NCBI GenBank assembly: GCA_031550325.1
Contig: JAVBOR010000024.1
Location: 35,367 to 99,366 of the forward strand
Direction of reading: 5' to 3'
Length of the DNA: 64,000 bases
Origin: JAVBTT01 sp031550325
GTDB lineage: Bacteria; Bacillota; Clostridia; Oscillospirales; UBA929
Part shown: in pieces, positions 17,234 through 25,635 of the stretch
Position numbering within the stretch: position 1 is the first letter of the stretch
Layout: each line of letters begins with the position of its first letter
Notes under the pieces: model-generated
Told to the model about the DNA's origin: nothing
What the model saw: the letters and a program-made list of their open reading frames with translations, nothing else
Database searches by the model: none
Position numbers and translations under genes: made by a program

Positions 17234-17422
17234 ATGGCAGTCCCAAAGAAAAAGACATCAAAGCAGAGGCGAAATCTGCGCCGCAGTTCGGTGTGGAAAC
17301 TGGACACCCCCAATCTGGTCGCCTGCAGCAAGTGCGGTGAGCTCAAGCTCCAGCACCGAGTATGCAAAGCCTGCGGAACTTATAACGGCCGTGAAGTTCT
17401 GAAGATCAAAGAAGCCAAATAA
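17234..17422 (+). CDS. rpmF: 50S ribosomal protein L32
   Basis: 62 residues, starting MAVPKKKTSKQRRNLRR, the universal L32 N-terminus. The zinc-ribbon form is present: CSKCG and CKACG. ATG 17234 is set by this N-terminus and by AAAGGTGG just upstream. Cotranscribed with DUF177 and followed by a terminator. Confidence 0.98.
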   Translation: MAVPKKKTSKQRRNLRRSSVWKLDTPNLVACSKCGELKLQHRVCKACGTYNGREVLKIKEAK

Positions 17423-17438
17423 TTTGCTGTCCATGCTG

Positions 17439-17466
17439 ACAAGGGGGGGATTCCTCCCTTGTTTTG
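17439..17466 (+). terminator. Terminator after rpmF
   Basis: ACAAGGGGGG pairs with CCTCCCTTGT (one mismatch) across GATT, followed by TTTT. It lies 16 nt behind the rpmF stop and before the acyltransferase ribosome site. Confidence 0.7.
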
Positions 17467-17531
17467 GTGTGGAGAGCCATATCTTGAGCATGTTCAGCGA
17501 CAAAACGGTATGGAAGCGAGGGGGAGTTGGG

Positions 17532-18563
17532 GTGGATACAAAAGATCGCGTGCTGTACGCCGACGTTTTGCGGCTGATGGCGACGTTTGCCGTGATTATG
17601 CTGCATGTCGCCGCCGTGAACTTTTCGGGCTCGGACGTTCATTCCTCAGGATGGATCGCGCTGAACCTCTACGACAGCCTCGTGCGGTGGTGCGTGCCGG
17701 TGTTTTTTATGCTCAGCGGCATGTTTTTTCTCGATCCCGCCCGGAAACTCTCCTATTCAAAGCTCTACGGCAAGAACTTGCTTCGGCTCGCGACAGCCTA
17801 TTTGTTCTGGTCGGCTGCCACCGCTTTTGTGGCGTACAAAACGGTTTCCTGGGACATGGTGAAGACAACCTGGAAAGGCCCGCTGCACTTCTGGTTTTTG
17901 TTTGCGCTCGCGGGGCTGTACATCGTCACGCCGGTTTTGCGCCTGTTTATCGCGGGCGCCAAGCAGCGGGATCTTCAATACTTTTTGCTGCTTTGCGCGA
18001 TTTTCGCCGTCTTCATCCCCGCGCTTCCCAACGTCCCCGTGATCACCGTGCTGAAGGAGCGCGTGGCCGAGCTCAACATCCATCTGGTCATGGGATACGT
18101 CGGCTTTTTTGTCGGCGGATACTACCTGAAAACGTACAGCCTGTCCAAAAGGGCCAGAGTGGTTCTGTATGCTCTCGGGCTGCTCGGCCTGGCAGCGACG
18201 TTCGGGCTGACGCTGATGGCCTCATGGCAAAAGGGAGCGGGCGTGCAGACCTACTATGGTTACTTTATGCCCAACGTGGTGCTGACCGCCTGCGCGCTGT
18301 TTGTGTTTGTGCGGGAGCGTTTGAGGGCCCGCCCGCCCGGGGCGCGGACCGTGAGGTTTGTTCTGCTGGGCTCGCGGCTGAGCTTTGGGATTTATCTCAT
18401 GCACCTGCTCAGCCTGGATCTGCTGCGCAGACTTGGGCTGACCAACGCGAGCTTTTCGCCGTTTCTGTCGGTGCCGGTCATTGCCATACTGGCGTTTTCG
18501 ATTTGCTTTCTGATCAGCTGGGGCCTGTCCAAGCTCCCGGTTTTCAACAAATACGGCATGTGA
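17532..18563 (+). CDS. Membrane acyltransferase (acyltransferase 3 family)
   Basis: An integral membrane protein of the acyltransferase-3 family, which O-acylates surface polysaccharides, peptidoglycan or lipids. The start motif DVLRLMATFAVIMLHV includes the conserved His near residue 20; RWCVPVFFMLSGMFF is the second family motif. About ten hydrophobic segments follow, ending with GIYLMHLLSLDLL. GTG 17532 is chosen because GGGGGAG (17520-17526) precedes it by 5 nt; upstream starts fall in the terminator region. The acceptor is unknown, and neighbours give no clue beyond general envelope genes. Confidence 0.85.
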   Translation: MDTKDRVLYADVLRLMATFAVIMLHVAAVNFSGSDVHSSGWIALNLYDSLVRWCVPVFFMLSGMFFLDPARKLSYSKLYGKNLLRLATAYLFWSAATAFVAYKTVSWDMVKTTWKGPLHFWFLFALAGLYIVTPVLRLFIAGAKQRDLQYFLLLCAIFAVFIPALPNVPVITVLKERVAELNIHLVMGYVGFFVGGYYLKTYSLSKRARVVLYALGLLGLAATFGLTLMASWQKGAGVQTYYGYFMPNVVLTACALFVFVRERLRARPPGARTVRFVLLGSRLSFGIYLMHLLSLDLLRRLGLTNASFSPFLSVPVIAILAFSICFLISWGLSKLPVFNKYGM

Positions 18564-18593
18564 GGCGGGCTGAATGAAACCTGAAAGAGCATC

Positions 18594-19832
18594 ATGGTAA
18601 TCACGGCTGTCGACAAGGGCTCGCCGGCCGCGCGGGCGGGCGTGCGCGCGGGGGATACGCTGCTTGCTGTGGACGGCAAAGAGGTCCGCGACGTGCTGGA
18701 CTACCGCTTTATGACCTATGAGGCCTCCCTGACGCTCACGCTCAGAGACAATGCCGGGCGCGAGCGTTTTGCAGCGCTGAGGCACCCCGTGGGCGGCGAC
18801 CTTGGACTGACCTTTGAAACGTATTTGATGGATGAGGAGCGCACCTGCCAAAACAACTGCGTGTTCTGTTTCATCGACCAGATGCCCAAGGGCTGCCGGT
18901 CAAGCCTGTACGTCAAGGATGACGACGCGCGGCTGAGCTTTCTGCTGGGCAACTATATCACGCTGACCAATCTCACCGGAGAGGAGATTGACCGCATTTG
19001 CAGAATGCGCATCAGCCCGCTGGGCATTTCGATTCATACGACCGACCCCGCGCTGCGTGTGCGCATGCTGCGCAACAAGCGCGCAGGCGCGCTGATGGAT
19101 ATTCTGCGGCGATTTGACTCAGCGGGGGTCACGGTAAACGGTCAGATTGTACTCTGCCCAGGGTACAACGATGGGCAGGCGCTGGTCCGTACACTTGAGG
19201 ACTTGCGCACGCTCTCCTGCGTGGACAGCGTGTCGGTGGTGCCGGTCGGCCTGACCGGGCATCGGGAGGGCCTGCCGCCGCTGGAGCCGGTCACCCCGGA
19301 GATGGCGCGCGCCGCCATTGACCTGTGCGTGGGGTATACGCGTGTGTTTTGCGCCGATGAGCTCTATTTGCTGGCAGGGCTTCCCCTTCCGACCGCGCCG
19401 TTTTACGAGGAGTTTCCTCAGCTGGAAAACGGCGTTGGTATGTTGGCGCTGTTTGCGCAGGAGTTTTTTGAGGCGAGGGACGACCGGCCTGTTGTTTGGC
19501 AGACGCTGGCCACGGGCAGAGCAGCCGCGGGCTTTATGGAAACGTTGCTGGCGGGAACTCGCGTGCAGGTGCTGGCCGTGGACAATGTGTTTTTTGGCGG
19601 CGGTGTGACGGTGGCCGGTCTGCTCACGGGCAGGGATCTGGCCGCGGGGCTCAAAGGATGCGCGCTCGGCGCGCGCGTGCTGATCCCGAAGAGCTGCCTG
19701 CGCCACGGGACGGATGTGTTCCTGGACGGCGTGACGGTTGCAGAACTGGAAGAGATGCTCGGCGTGCCCGTGACTCCGGTGGACCCCGACGGAGCGGCGC
19801 TTTGGCGCGCGCTGGGAGAGAACACAGAATAG
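18594..19832 (+). CDS. DUF512 family PDZ/radical-SAM-like protein
   Basis: A 412-residue protein of the DUF512 family conserved in Clostridia next to der. An N-terminal PDZ-like segment (ITAVDKGSPAARAGVRAGD, residues 2-70) is followed by a radical-SAM-type cluster motif CQNNCVFCF (Cx3Cx2C, about residue 85). DARLSFLLGNYITLTN and SPLGISIHTTDPALR come next. The central VLCPGYNDG and the C-terminal GVTVAGLLTGRD-L and LIPKSCLRHGTDVFLD are family blocks. The reaction is unknown. ATG 18594 has only a weak GAAAGAG upstream. der follows after 9 nt, so the two are probably cotranscribed. Confidence 0.88.
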   Translation: MVITAVDKGSPAARAGVRAGDTLLAVDGKEVRDVLDYRFMTYEASLTLTLRDNAGRERFAALRHPVGGDLGLTFETYLMDEERTCQNNCVFCFIDQMPKGCRSSLYVKDDDARLSFLLGNYITLTNLTGEEIDRICRMRISPLGISIHTTDPALRVRMLRNKRAGALMDILRRFDSAGVTVNGQIVLCPGYNDGQALVRTLEDLRTLSCVDSVSVVPVGLTGHREGLPPLEPVTPEMARAAIDLCVGYTRVFCADELYLLAGLPLPTAPFYEEFPQLENGVGMLALFAQEFFEARDDRPVVWQTLATGRAAAGFMETLLAGTRVQVLAVDNVFFGGGVTVAGLLTGRDLAAGLKGCALGARVLIPKSCLRHGTDVFLDGVTVAELEEMLGVPVTPVDPDGAALWRALGENTE

Positions 19833-19841
19833 GAGAAAGAG

Positions 19842-21161
19842 ATGCCGATCATTGCCATTGTTGGGCGGCCCAATGTGGGCAAGTCCATGCTGTTTAACAA
19901 GCTGGCCGGACGCAGGCTTTCGATTGTCGAGGATACGCCGGGCGTCACGAGGGATCGCCTGTACGCCCCCTGCGAGTGGTGCGGGCGGCCGTTCACGCTG
20001 ATTGACACGGGCGGCCTGGAGCCGACTGCCAACGACGACATGCTGCGCTTTATGCGCGCGCAGACCACCATTGCCATCGAAAACGCCGACGTGATCTTGA
20101 TGATCTGCGATGTCCGCACGGGTGTCACCGCGGCCGACCGGGACATCGCCAACCTGCTCAAGCGCTCGCGCAAAGAGGTGGTGCTGTGCGTCAACAAGTG
20201 CGATTCGGTAGGCTCACTGCCCGCCGAGCTGTACGAGTTTTATGAGCTCGGACTGGGAGACCCCTATCCGGTGTCCTCACTGCACGGACATGGCACGGGA
20301 GACCTGCTTGACGCGTGCTTCGAGCGCTTTCCGCCAGAAGAGGCTGCGCAGGAGCAGAGCGAGCCTGTCCGCGTGACCATCCTGGGTAAGCCCAATGTGG
20401 GGAAATCCTCTTTGCTCAACAAGCTGCTCGGTCAGGAGCGTGTGATTGTCAGCGACGTGGCCGGAACCACGCGCGACGCCGTGGACGAGCGACTGGACAA
20501 TGAGCACGGCTCGTTTATTTTCACCGATACGGCCGGGATACGGCGCAAGTCGAAGGTGGAGGAGTCCATCGAGCATTACAGCGTCCTTCGCGCCGTGATG
20601 TCTATCGAGCGCAGCGACGTGTGCTTGCTGATGCTCGACGCGCGCGAGGGCGTCACCGAGCAGGACACCAAAATTGCCGGGCTGGCCAATGAGGCGGGAA
20701 AGCCGTCGGTGATTGTGGTCAACAAGTGGGACGCCGTGGAGAAGGACGACAAGACGATGGGCGCGCTCACCAGGGACATCAGGCAGGACCTGTTGTTTAT
20801 GTCTTACGCGCCGGTTGAGTTTGTCTCGGCGCTGACCGGCTCGCGCGTAACGCGGCTGTTTGAACATATAGGGCATGTTTACACGCAAAACCGCATACGC
20901 ATCTCTACGGGGCAGCTCAACGACGTCCTGGCCGACGCCGTGACCAAAACGCAGCCCCCCACCGACAAGGGCCGCCGTCTGAAAATATACTATATGACGC
21001 AGGCGTCGACCCAGCCGCCGCATTTTGTGGCGTTTTGCAACGACAAGAGGCTGTTTCATTTTTCCTATAAAAACTACATTGTAAACCAGATCAAGCAAAC
21101 CTTCGGGCTTGATGGAACGCCGATACGGTTCACCATTCGGGAAAGAGGAGAGAAGGACTGA
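19842..21161 (+). CDS. der: Ribosome biogenesis GTPase Der
   Basis: An essential GTPase with two tandem G domains that assists 50S subunit assembly. G domain 1: GRPNVGKSMLFN (residues 8-19), TPGVTRD, DTGG, NKCD. G domain 2: GKPNVGKSSLLN (about residue 183), GTTRDAVDE, DTAG, NKWD. A KH-like C-terminal domain ends RFTIRERGEKD. Length 439 is standard. ATG 19842 follows GGAGAAAGAG. Its stop abuts the plsY start. Confidence 0.97.
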   Translation: MPIIAIVGRPNVGKSMLFNKLAGRRLSIVEDTPGVTRDRLYAPCEWCGRPFTLIDTGGLEPTANDDMLRFMRAQTTIAIENADVILMICDVRTGVTAADRDIANLLKRSRKEVVLCVNKCDSVGSLPAELYEFYELGLGDPYPVSSLHGHGTGDLLDACFERFPPEEAAQEQSEPVRVTILGKPNVGKSSLLNKLLGQERVIVSDVAGTTRDAVDERLDNEHGSFIFTDTAGIRRKSKVEESIEHYSVLRAVMSIERSDVCLLMLDAREGVTEQDTKIAGLANEAGKPSVIVVNKWDAVEKDDKTMGALTRDIRQDLLFMSYAPVEFVSALTGSRVTRLFEHIGHVYTQNRIRISTGQLNDVLADAVTKTQPPTDKGRRLKIYYMTQASTQPPHFVAFCNDKRLFHFSYKNYIVNQIKQTFGLDGTPIRFTIRERGEKD

Positions 21162-21767
21162 ATGCAGATCCTGAAGTATGTGCTTGCGGGCATATTGACC
21201 TACGCGCTGGGAAGCCTCAACTTTGCGATTATCATTTCCCGCCTGACCGACAAGAGCGATATCCGGGGCAAGGGAAGCGGCAACGCCGGGCTGACAAACG
21301 CGCTTCGCGTCATGGGCTCAAAACGCGCCGCGCTGGTCATGCTGGGAGACACGGCCAAGGGCGTGCTGGCGGTCCTGCTTGGACGGGCGCTTGTTGGGGA
21401 AAGCGGCGCGCTTTTGGCAGGGGTATGCGTCATCCTGGGACATATGTTCCCTGTGTACTTCGGACTGAAGGGCGGCAAGGGTGTGATGACGACCTGCGCT
21501 GTTATGCTGGCGCTGGACTGGCGGCAGGCGCTGATTGCGCTGGCGCTATTCGCGCTGATGGTTCTGCTGACGCGCTACGTGTCGCTGGGCTCCATTCTCG
21601 CGGCGCTCACTCTGCCGTTTACGGCCTGGATGTTTGATAAAACTGATTTTTTGTACATGATCGCGATGATTCTCTTTGCCGCCGGGATTGTCATCCTTCA
21701 TCGGGCGAACATCAAGAGGCTGCTTCAGGGAACCGAAAACAAGATCTCCTTCGGCAAAAAGGCATGA
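21162..21767 (+). CDS. plsY: Acyl-phosphate glycerol-3-phosphate acyltransferase
   Basis: Transfers the acyl group from acyl-phosphate to glycerol 3-phosphate, the first step of phospholipid synthesis. Integral membrane, five to six segments, 201 residues. PlsY motifs: GSLNFAIIISR, RGKGSGNAGLTNALRVMG and GHMFPVYFGLKGGKGVMT. The start immediately follows the der stop, with GAGAGAAGG upstream; the stop overlaps trmL. The der-plsY order is common in Firmicutes. Confidence 0.96.
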   Translation: MQILKYVLAGILTYALGSLNFAIIISRLTDKSDIRGKGSGNAGLTNALRVMGSKRAALVMLGDTAKGVLAVLLGRALVGESGALLAGVCVILGHMFPVYFGLKGGKGVMTTCAVMLALDWRQALIALALFALMVLLTRYVSLGSILAALTLPFTAWMFDKTDFLYMIAMILFAAGIVILHRANIKRLLQGTENKISFGKKA

Positions 21768-22225
21768 TGCATATTGTGCTGCATCAGCCCGAAATACCGC
21801 AAAACACCGGAAACATTGTGCGAACCTGCGCGGCGACGGGCAGCGTTCTTCACCTGATTGAGCCGCTGGGGTTTGCCATAGACGACCGCAAACTCAAGCG
21901 AGCCGGGCTGGATTACTGGCATGACATGGACATCCGGCTGCACCCGAGCTGGGACGCGTTTTTGAGCGCCGAGGCACCTGAGAGGCTATGGCTCTTCACC
22001 ACAAAGGCCGGCGCGCTGTACACGCAGGCAAGCTACGCCGAAGGCGATTATTTGGTGTACGGCCGCGAGACGGCGGGACTGCCCGGGGAGATCAGGGACG
22101 CCTTCTCACTGCGCCTTCTGCGTGTGCCGATGCTGGGCGACACGCGCAGCCTGAATCTTTCCAACACGGTGGCGCTCACGGTCTATGAAGCTCTCAGGCA
22201 GAAGGGTTTTGCCGGGCTCAGGTAG
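21764..22225 (+). CDS. trmL: tRNA (cytidine/uridine-2'-O)-methyltransferase, TrmL type
   Basis: A SPOUT-class enzyme that 2'-O-methylates the wobble nucleotide of tRNA(Leu). Motifs: HQPEIPQNTGNIVRTCAATG at the N-terminus, YGRETAGLP and PMLGDTRSLNLSNTVALTVYE forming the trefoil-knot cofactor site. At 153 residues it is typical. ATG 21764 or 21767 (adjacent Met codons) overlaps the plsY stop, indicating coupling. GC-rich inverted repeats at 22240-22285 could end the transcript, but lack a T-run. Confidence 0.93.
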   Translation: MMHIVLHQPEIPQNTGNIVRTCAATGSVLHLIEPLGFAIDDRKLKRAGLDYWHDMDIRLHPSWDAFLSAEAPERLWLFTTKAGALYTQASYAEGDYLVYGRETAGLPGEIRDAFSLRLLRVPMLGDTRSLNLSNTVALTVYEALRQKGFAGLR

Positions 22226-22331
22226 ACATAGAGTTTCGGCGCCTTTCGGCGCGCGGGAATCGGACGCGCCGGCGCAGTTGAGGGTTCTAACAAACTCGGT
22301 CGAGCCATACTTTGTATCGAGGTGATGCAGA

Positions 22332-23141
22332 GTGAAGATCGTTTTTCTGAGGGCCAGGGTCGTTCTCCCCATTTTAGCCGTTGGGCTGGCGTTATGCGCC
22401 TGGATTTTGGTGGCCAAACCGGGCTTTATCACGGCCATGGCCGGGCAGCGCCAACTGCCGATCTACTGTGTGCAGCGGGAGTACAAGGTGGTTTCGCTGA
22501 CTTTCGACGCCGCGTGGGGCAACGAGGACACGTTGCAGCTGATTGACATTCTGGGAAAGCACAATGTCTCGGCCACGTTTTTTGTGGTGGGAGACTGGGC
22601 GCGCAAGTATCCCGAGTCGGTCAGGCAGCTCTTTGACGCCGGGCATGAGGTGATGAGCCACAGCAATCATCACGACCATATGACCAAGCTCACGAAGGAG
22701 CAGATTGTCGCTGATCTCATGGCCTGCAATCAGGACATTGAGGCCATCACGGGCGTGAGCCCGACGCTGTTCCGCTGTCCCTACGGGGAGTACGACGACA
22801 AGGTCGTTCTGGCGGTGCGCGGCATGGGCATGGAGGTCGTGCAATGGGACGTTGACAGCTTGGACTGGATGGATAAAACCGCCGGGGAGATTACGTCCCG
22901 TGTGACCAAAAAAACGCAGCCCGGCTCGATTGTCCTGTTCCACAATGCCGCGAAGTACACGCCGGACGCGCTGGACGGGCTGATCACGACGCTGACGCAG
23001 CAGGGTTACAGTTTTGCCAAAGTCAGCGATCTTATTTTGGACGGGGAGACCGCCATCGACCACACCGGCAGGCAGATGCCGGCAAAACCCTCGCCGTCCG
23101 GCCCGACGTCGACAATGGGTGCGCGCGCAGACAGGACATAG
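22332..23141 (+). CDS. Polysaccharide deacetylase, sporulation PdaB-like
   Basis: A NodB-homology deacetylase with one N-terminal membrane segment (VLPILAVGLALCAWILV). Complete catalytic motifs: SLTFDAAWGNEDT (motif 1; an Asp-Ala variant of TFDDG, as in the PdaB/YlxY group), SHSNHHDHM (SHTxxH zinc motif), RCPYGEYDDKV (motif 3), WDVDSLDW (motif 4) and VLFHNAAKYT (motif 5). The reaction would be removal of N-acetyl groups from peptidoglycan or another glycan. PdaB relatives act in spore cortex formation, which fits the host. Start GTG 22332 behind GAGGTGAT. The C-terminal 25 residues are low-complexity. A strong bidirectional terminator follows. Confidence 0.85.
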   Translation: MKIVFLRARVVLPILAVGLALCAWILVAKPGFITAMAGQRQLPIYCVQREYKVVSLTFDAAWGNEDTLQLIDILGKHNVSATFFVVGDWARKYPESVRQLFDAGHEVMSHSNHHDHMTKLTKEQIVADLMACNQDIEAITGVSPTLFRCPYGEYDDKVVLAVRGMGMEVVQWDVDSLDWMDKTAGEITSRVTKKTQPGSIVLFHNAAKYTPDALDGLITTLTQQGYSFAKVSDLILDGETAIDHTGRQMPAKPSPSGPTSTMGARADRT

Positions 23142-23149
23142 AAAAGTTG

Positions 23150-23193
23150 AAAAGCCATAGCCATTTTTTTACATAATGGCTATGGCTTTTTAT
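23150..23193. terminator. Strong hairpin terminator
   Basis: AAAAGCCATAGCCATT (about 23150-23165) pairs perfectly with AATGGCTATGGCTTTT (23175-23190), with T-tracts on both strands. It can stop transcription from either direction; on the plus strand it ends the deacetylase gene. Confidence 0.88.
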
Positions 23194-23230
23194 TTTATGA
23201 GAAAATTTTTGAAAAAATGTATAATAATTC

Positions 23231-23259
23231 TTGTGCAACAGACTTTGCTGTGGTATGAT
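23231..23259 (+). promoter_or_regulatory. Sigma-A-like promoter of the zinc-ribbon/CFI-box gene
   Basis: TTGTGC (23231-23236), 17 bp, TATGAT (23254-23259). It sits in an AT-rich stretch 100 bp ahead of the gene. Confidence 0.65.
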
Positions 23260-23358
23260 AAATGACAATTACAAAAGATATGCAACTATGTTGCGGATGT
23301 TGTGGATGCGGACAGAGGAAATCGTACAACAAAATCTAAAACCATAGGGGGAATCCAC

Positions 23359-24831
23359 ATGCTGCTGGTTGAAGCCAAATGCACGCATTGTGGCAATCTG
23401 ATCCATCTCGACCCGAACGCAAAAACCAATTACTGTCTGTATTGCGGCTGCAGGATTGAGGTCGAGGAATCAGTGCAACACTACAAGCTGGAGCGCGAGA
23501 AGGTCTTTGGACTGAGCGAGAATGACGAAGCGTCTATTGCCGAGTTGATGTTATCGCAGGACAAAAAACCGTCGGACGCGCTTAAGGAAGCCGAGGCGTA
23601 CTTAACCAACAACAGCTACACACGTGCGGAGTCGATTTTTACAGCGCTCGTGCAAACCGACCCCAGCAACTTCGAGGCCAGATGGGGGATCTTGCGCGCT
23701 AGGACGAAGAAGTTGACGCCGATTGCGCTGGATACCGCCGAGGACTTTTTCTTTACAGAGGCCGGCATGCTGTTTGAGGAAGCGGCTGACGTTCAGTGCG
23801 CGCCATGGCGTGAGCAGTATTATGAGGCGTTTTATGCCTGCTGCGTGTTAAGCCTGAAGAGTTATGACCCAAAGGTTTTTATAGAGGCCAGCGTCTACCG
23901 GTGGAATACCAAGGAAAATCGGTTTGAATATCCGATCAGCTCGCAATACGATCTGAATGACCTGCTGAACAAGACGGTCAGAAAACGTTTGGTCCCGCTG
24001 GCGGAGGTCCTGCGGACTGAACAGCGCGAGCGGTACATAGCCGACATAGAGACGCTGTGCGAGAATATCAAGGCCTATTTCCGAAAGGGCTTTGAGAATG
24101 TTGAGGCGATGCAGCGCGGGGACATGAAGGATATCGAAGGGTTCTGGGAACTCAAACGCACAAACGGTGAGACCAAAAACAATATTTTGAGGTTTTCGCA
24201 AAATCCTGTGGGCGTTCATTATTGCGAGGCCATGCGCACGACGTTTAGCCGGTATGAATACTACCGGTTTGTCCAGGTTGGCGCGCAAGGCGCGGTGTTC
24301 TGCCGGGAAATGCGCACCTTTCCCTCTTCTTCGGGCGCGGGAGGCGATTACAGAGGTTTTGAGCAGCCCAAGATGTTTATGCGAATTTTCGCGCTGTATG
24401 ACTTCTTGCTGGTCATGCCGTCAGCCCTGTATACGCGCGCTCAGATCAGCGAGACTGATAACGGAGAACAAGCGATGGCCTTTCGCAAGAAATGTATTTC
24501 CTCGCCCGTGTTCGCGCGCGGGGAAAACGGCCGGGGCGGGGAGCAGATGCGTCCAATCACCGACAACCACAATACGGCCGAGCCAACCAGAACGGTCAGC
24601 GCGTGCTTTATCGCCACCGCCGTGTACGGAGACGAGAACGCCGAGCAGGTTCTGCGGCTGAGAAAGTTTAGGGATGAAACCCTTCATCAAAGCGCGTACG
24701 GGCGCAGGTTTTCCGACTGGTATTACCGAACAAGCCCGCCGATTGCCGAAAGGCTTAGGAAGGCACCAAGGCTGAACAGACTGATTCGCACAGCGCTTGA
24801 CGCGTTTGTGGCGGTTCTGGGCAAGACATAG
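23359..24831 (+). CDS. Zinc-ribbon protein with a C-terminal CFI-box domain, function unknown
   Basis: 490 residues. The N-terminus holds a zinc ribbon (CTHCGNLIHLDPNAKTNYC then LYCGCRI), followed by a helical middle with TPR-like text (AEAYLTNNSYTRAESIFTALVQTDPSNFEARWGILRAR). A ~220-residue central region is of no known family to me. The C-terminus is a CFI-box domain: CFIATAVYGDENAEQVLRL, then RKFRDETLHQSAYGRRF and SDWYYRTSPPIAERL. That box occurs at the C-terminus of varied bacterial proteins and its role is not established. No signal peptide or clear membrane helix, apart from the hydrophobic last 15 residues. ATG 23359 follows AGGGGG with 7 nt spacing. It stands alone with its own promoter. 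Confidence 0.7.
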   Translation: MLLVEAKCTHCGNLIHLDPNAKTNYCLYCGCRIEVEESVQHYKLEREKVFGLSENDEASIAELMLSQDKKPSDALKEAEAYLTNNSYTRAESIFTALVQTDPSNFEARWGILRARTKKLTPIALDTAEDFFFTEAGMLFEEAADVQCAPWREQYYEAFYACCVLSLKSYDPKVFIEASVYRWNTKENRFEYPISSQYDLNDLLNKTVRKRLVPLAEVLRTEQRERYIADIETLCENIKAYFRKGFENVEAMQRGDMKDIEGFWELKRTNGETKNNILRFSQNPVGVHYCEAMRTTFSRYEYYRFVQVGAQGAVFCREMRTFPSSSGAGGDYRGFEQPKMFMRIFALYDFLLVMPSALYTRAQISETDNGEQAMAFRKKCISSPVFARGENGRGGEQMRPITDNHNTAEPTRTVSACFIATAVYGDENAEQVLRLRKFRDETLHQSAYGRRFSDWYYRTSPPIAERLRKAPRLNRLIRTALDAFVAVLGKT

Positions 24832-24904
24832 GCGCGGCTGAAAGCTTTCAGGCGAAGTCCGGGCAACGGTTTGCAGAGAAAGGCGTTTTTGAAGTGACTC
24901 CCGC

Positions 24905-25306
24905 GTGGGGGAGTTTGGCAAGGCCGGAGCAATTTCAGGCGGCAGGGCCGGAGTCAAGTGGGCTGCCAAGAGGCAGAAGACGACACAGTACGAGCGTGAC
25001 GGGACCTATTCGGGGTCCTTGCAGGAAGTAGTGCACTACGCAAATGCCGTGTTGTAACGCCACCGCCATCTGATCGAATGGATAGACCTTGAAAATGAGC
25101 CGGCCTCGCTGGCGGTGTTATGCGGCAGAGGGTATGCGAACAGGAACCCGACCGTTTTGTGTCTTTCGCGTACCCCGCTGGACGATCGGAGTACGCGGCT
25201 GAGCCTGTTGGCATTTGCCAAAGAAGGGCCATTCAAGCAGCAGTCGGCGGAAAAGACCATTTTGCTCATGATTGAGCTGCTGAAAAATGGCGTACGAGAT
25301 ACATAA
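24905..25306 (+). pseudogene. Probable decayed small gene interrupted by an in-frame TAA
   Basis: A reading frame from GTG 24905 runs to TAA 25055-25057 (50 codons, ending VVHYANAVL). It continues in the same frame for another 82 codons (RHRHLIEWIDLENEP, LAVLCGRGYANRNPTV, EKTILLMIELLKNG) to TAA 25304-25306. Both halves have protein-like composition and no other stops. The simplest reading is one ~130-residue gene broken by a nonsense mutation; stop readthrough is the alternative. No family is recognised and no strong ribosome site precedes the GTG. A separate short hairpin CTCCCGC-GTGGGGGAG (24898-24913) overlaps the start. Confidence 0.35.
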
Positions 25307-25348
25307 AGGGTTTAGTCCAGAGGGGCTGTATTGTCGAAAGGGGTGTTC

Positions 25349-25485
25349 ATGGAAGTTTCAAAAAAGCATTCAAAGTCGGGGCAATCTTCAGTGGAGCCCT
25401 GCTGGTCAGCAGACTCCTGAATCTGGCCATTAAGGCTTTGAGAAGTATAAATCAGGATGCGAATAAAGAGCAGGCGTCGTCTTGA
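25349..25485 (+). pseudogene. Small ORF with a -1 frame change at an A AAA AAG heptamer
   Basis: ATG 25349 follows AAAGGGG with a short spacer. In frame 0 it stops after 23 codons. At 25360-25366 it carries A AAA AAG in the phase used for -1 frameshifting (TCA AAA AAG). Re-reading the last base gives AFKVGAIFSGALLVSRLLNLA and continues to TGA 25483-25485, for a 45-residue product with a hydrophobic helix and a charged tail. Either a one-base deletion in an A-run has broken a small membrane-protein gene, or the slip is programmed. The decayed frame just upstream favours decay. No family recognised. Confidence 0.35.
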
Positions 25486-25487
25486 CG

Positions 25488-25625
25488 GCCTCAGCCAGGA
25501 AGGACTTTCCCGGAGTGAATCCAGGAAAGTCCTTCCATCGTTTTGTCCAAACTTCGCAAACAGCCTTGGCGGTTAAACCTGAACTCTAGTTTTGTCAAAG
25601 AATCTCAGGTTCGTTGACAGCCTGA
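25488..25625. repeat. Palindromic intergenic element, copy F
   Basis: A 13-bp perfect stem GGAAGGACTTTCC (25498-25510)/GGAAAGTCCTTCC (25524-25536) around CGGAGTGAATCCA, the complement of the GGATTCACTCCG loop of other copies. Further on is a looser TTGTCAAAGAATC-AGGTTCGTTGACA (25593-25619). It lies just downstream of the GH3 stop (minus strand). With 24832-25487 this fills the ~800-bp gap behind the CFI-box gene. Confidence 0.7.
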
Positions 25626-25635
25626 CGCGGCATGG

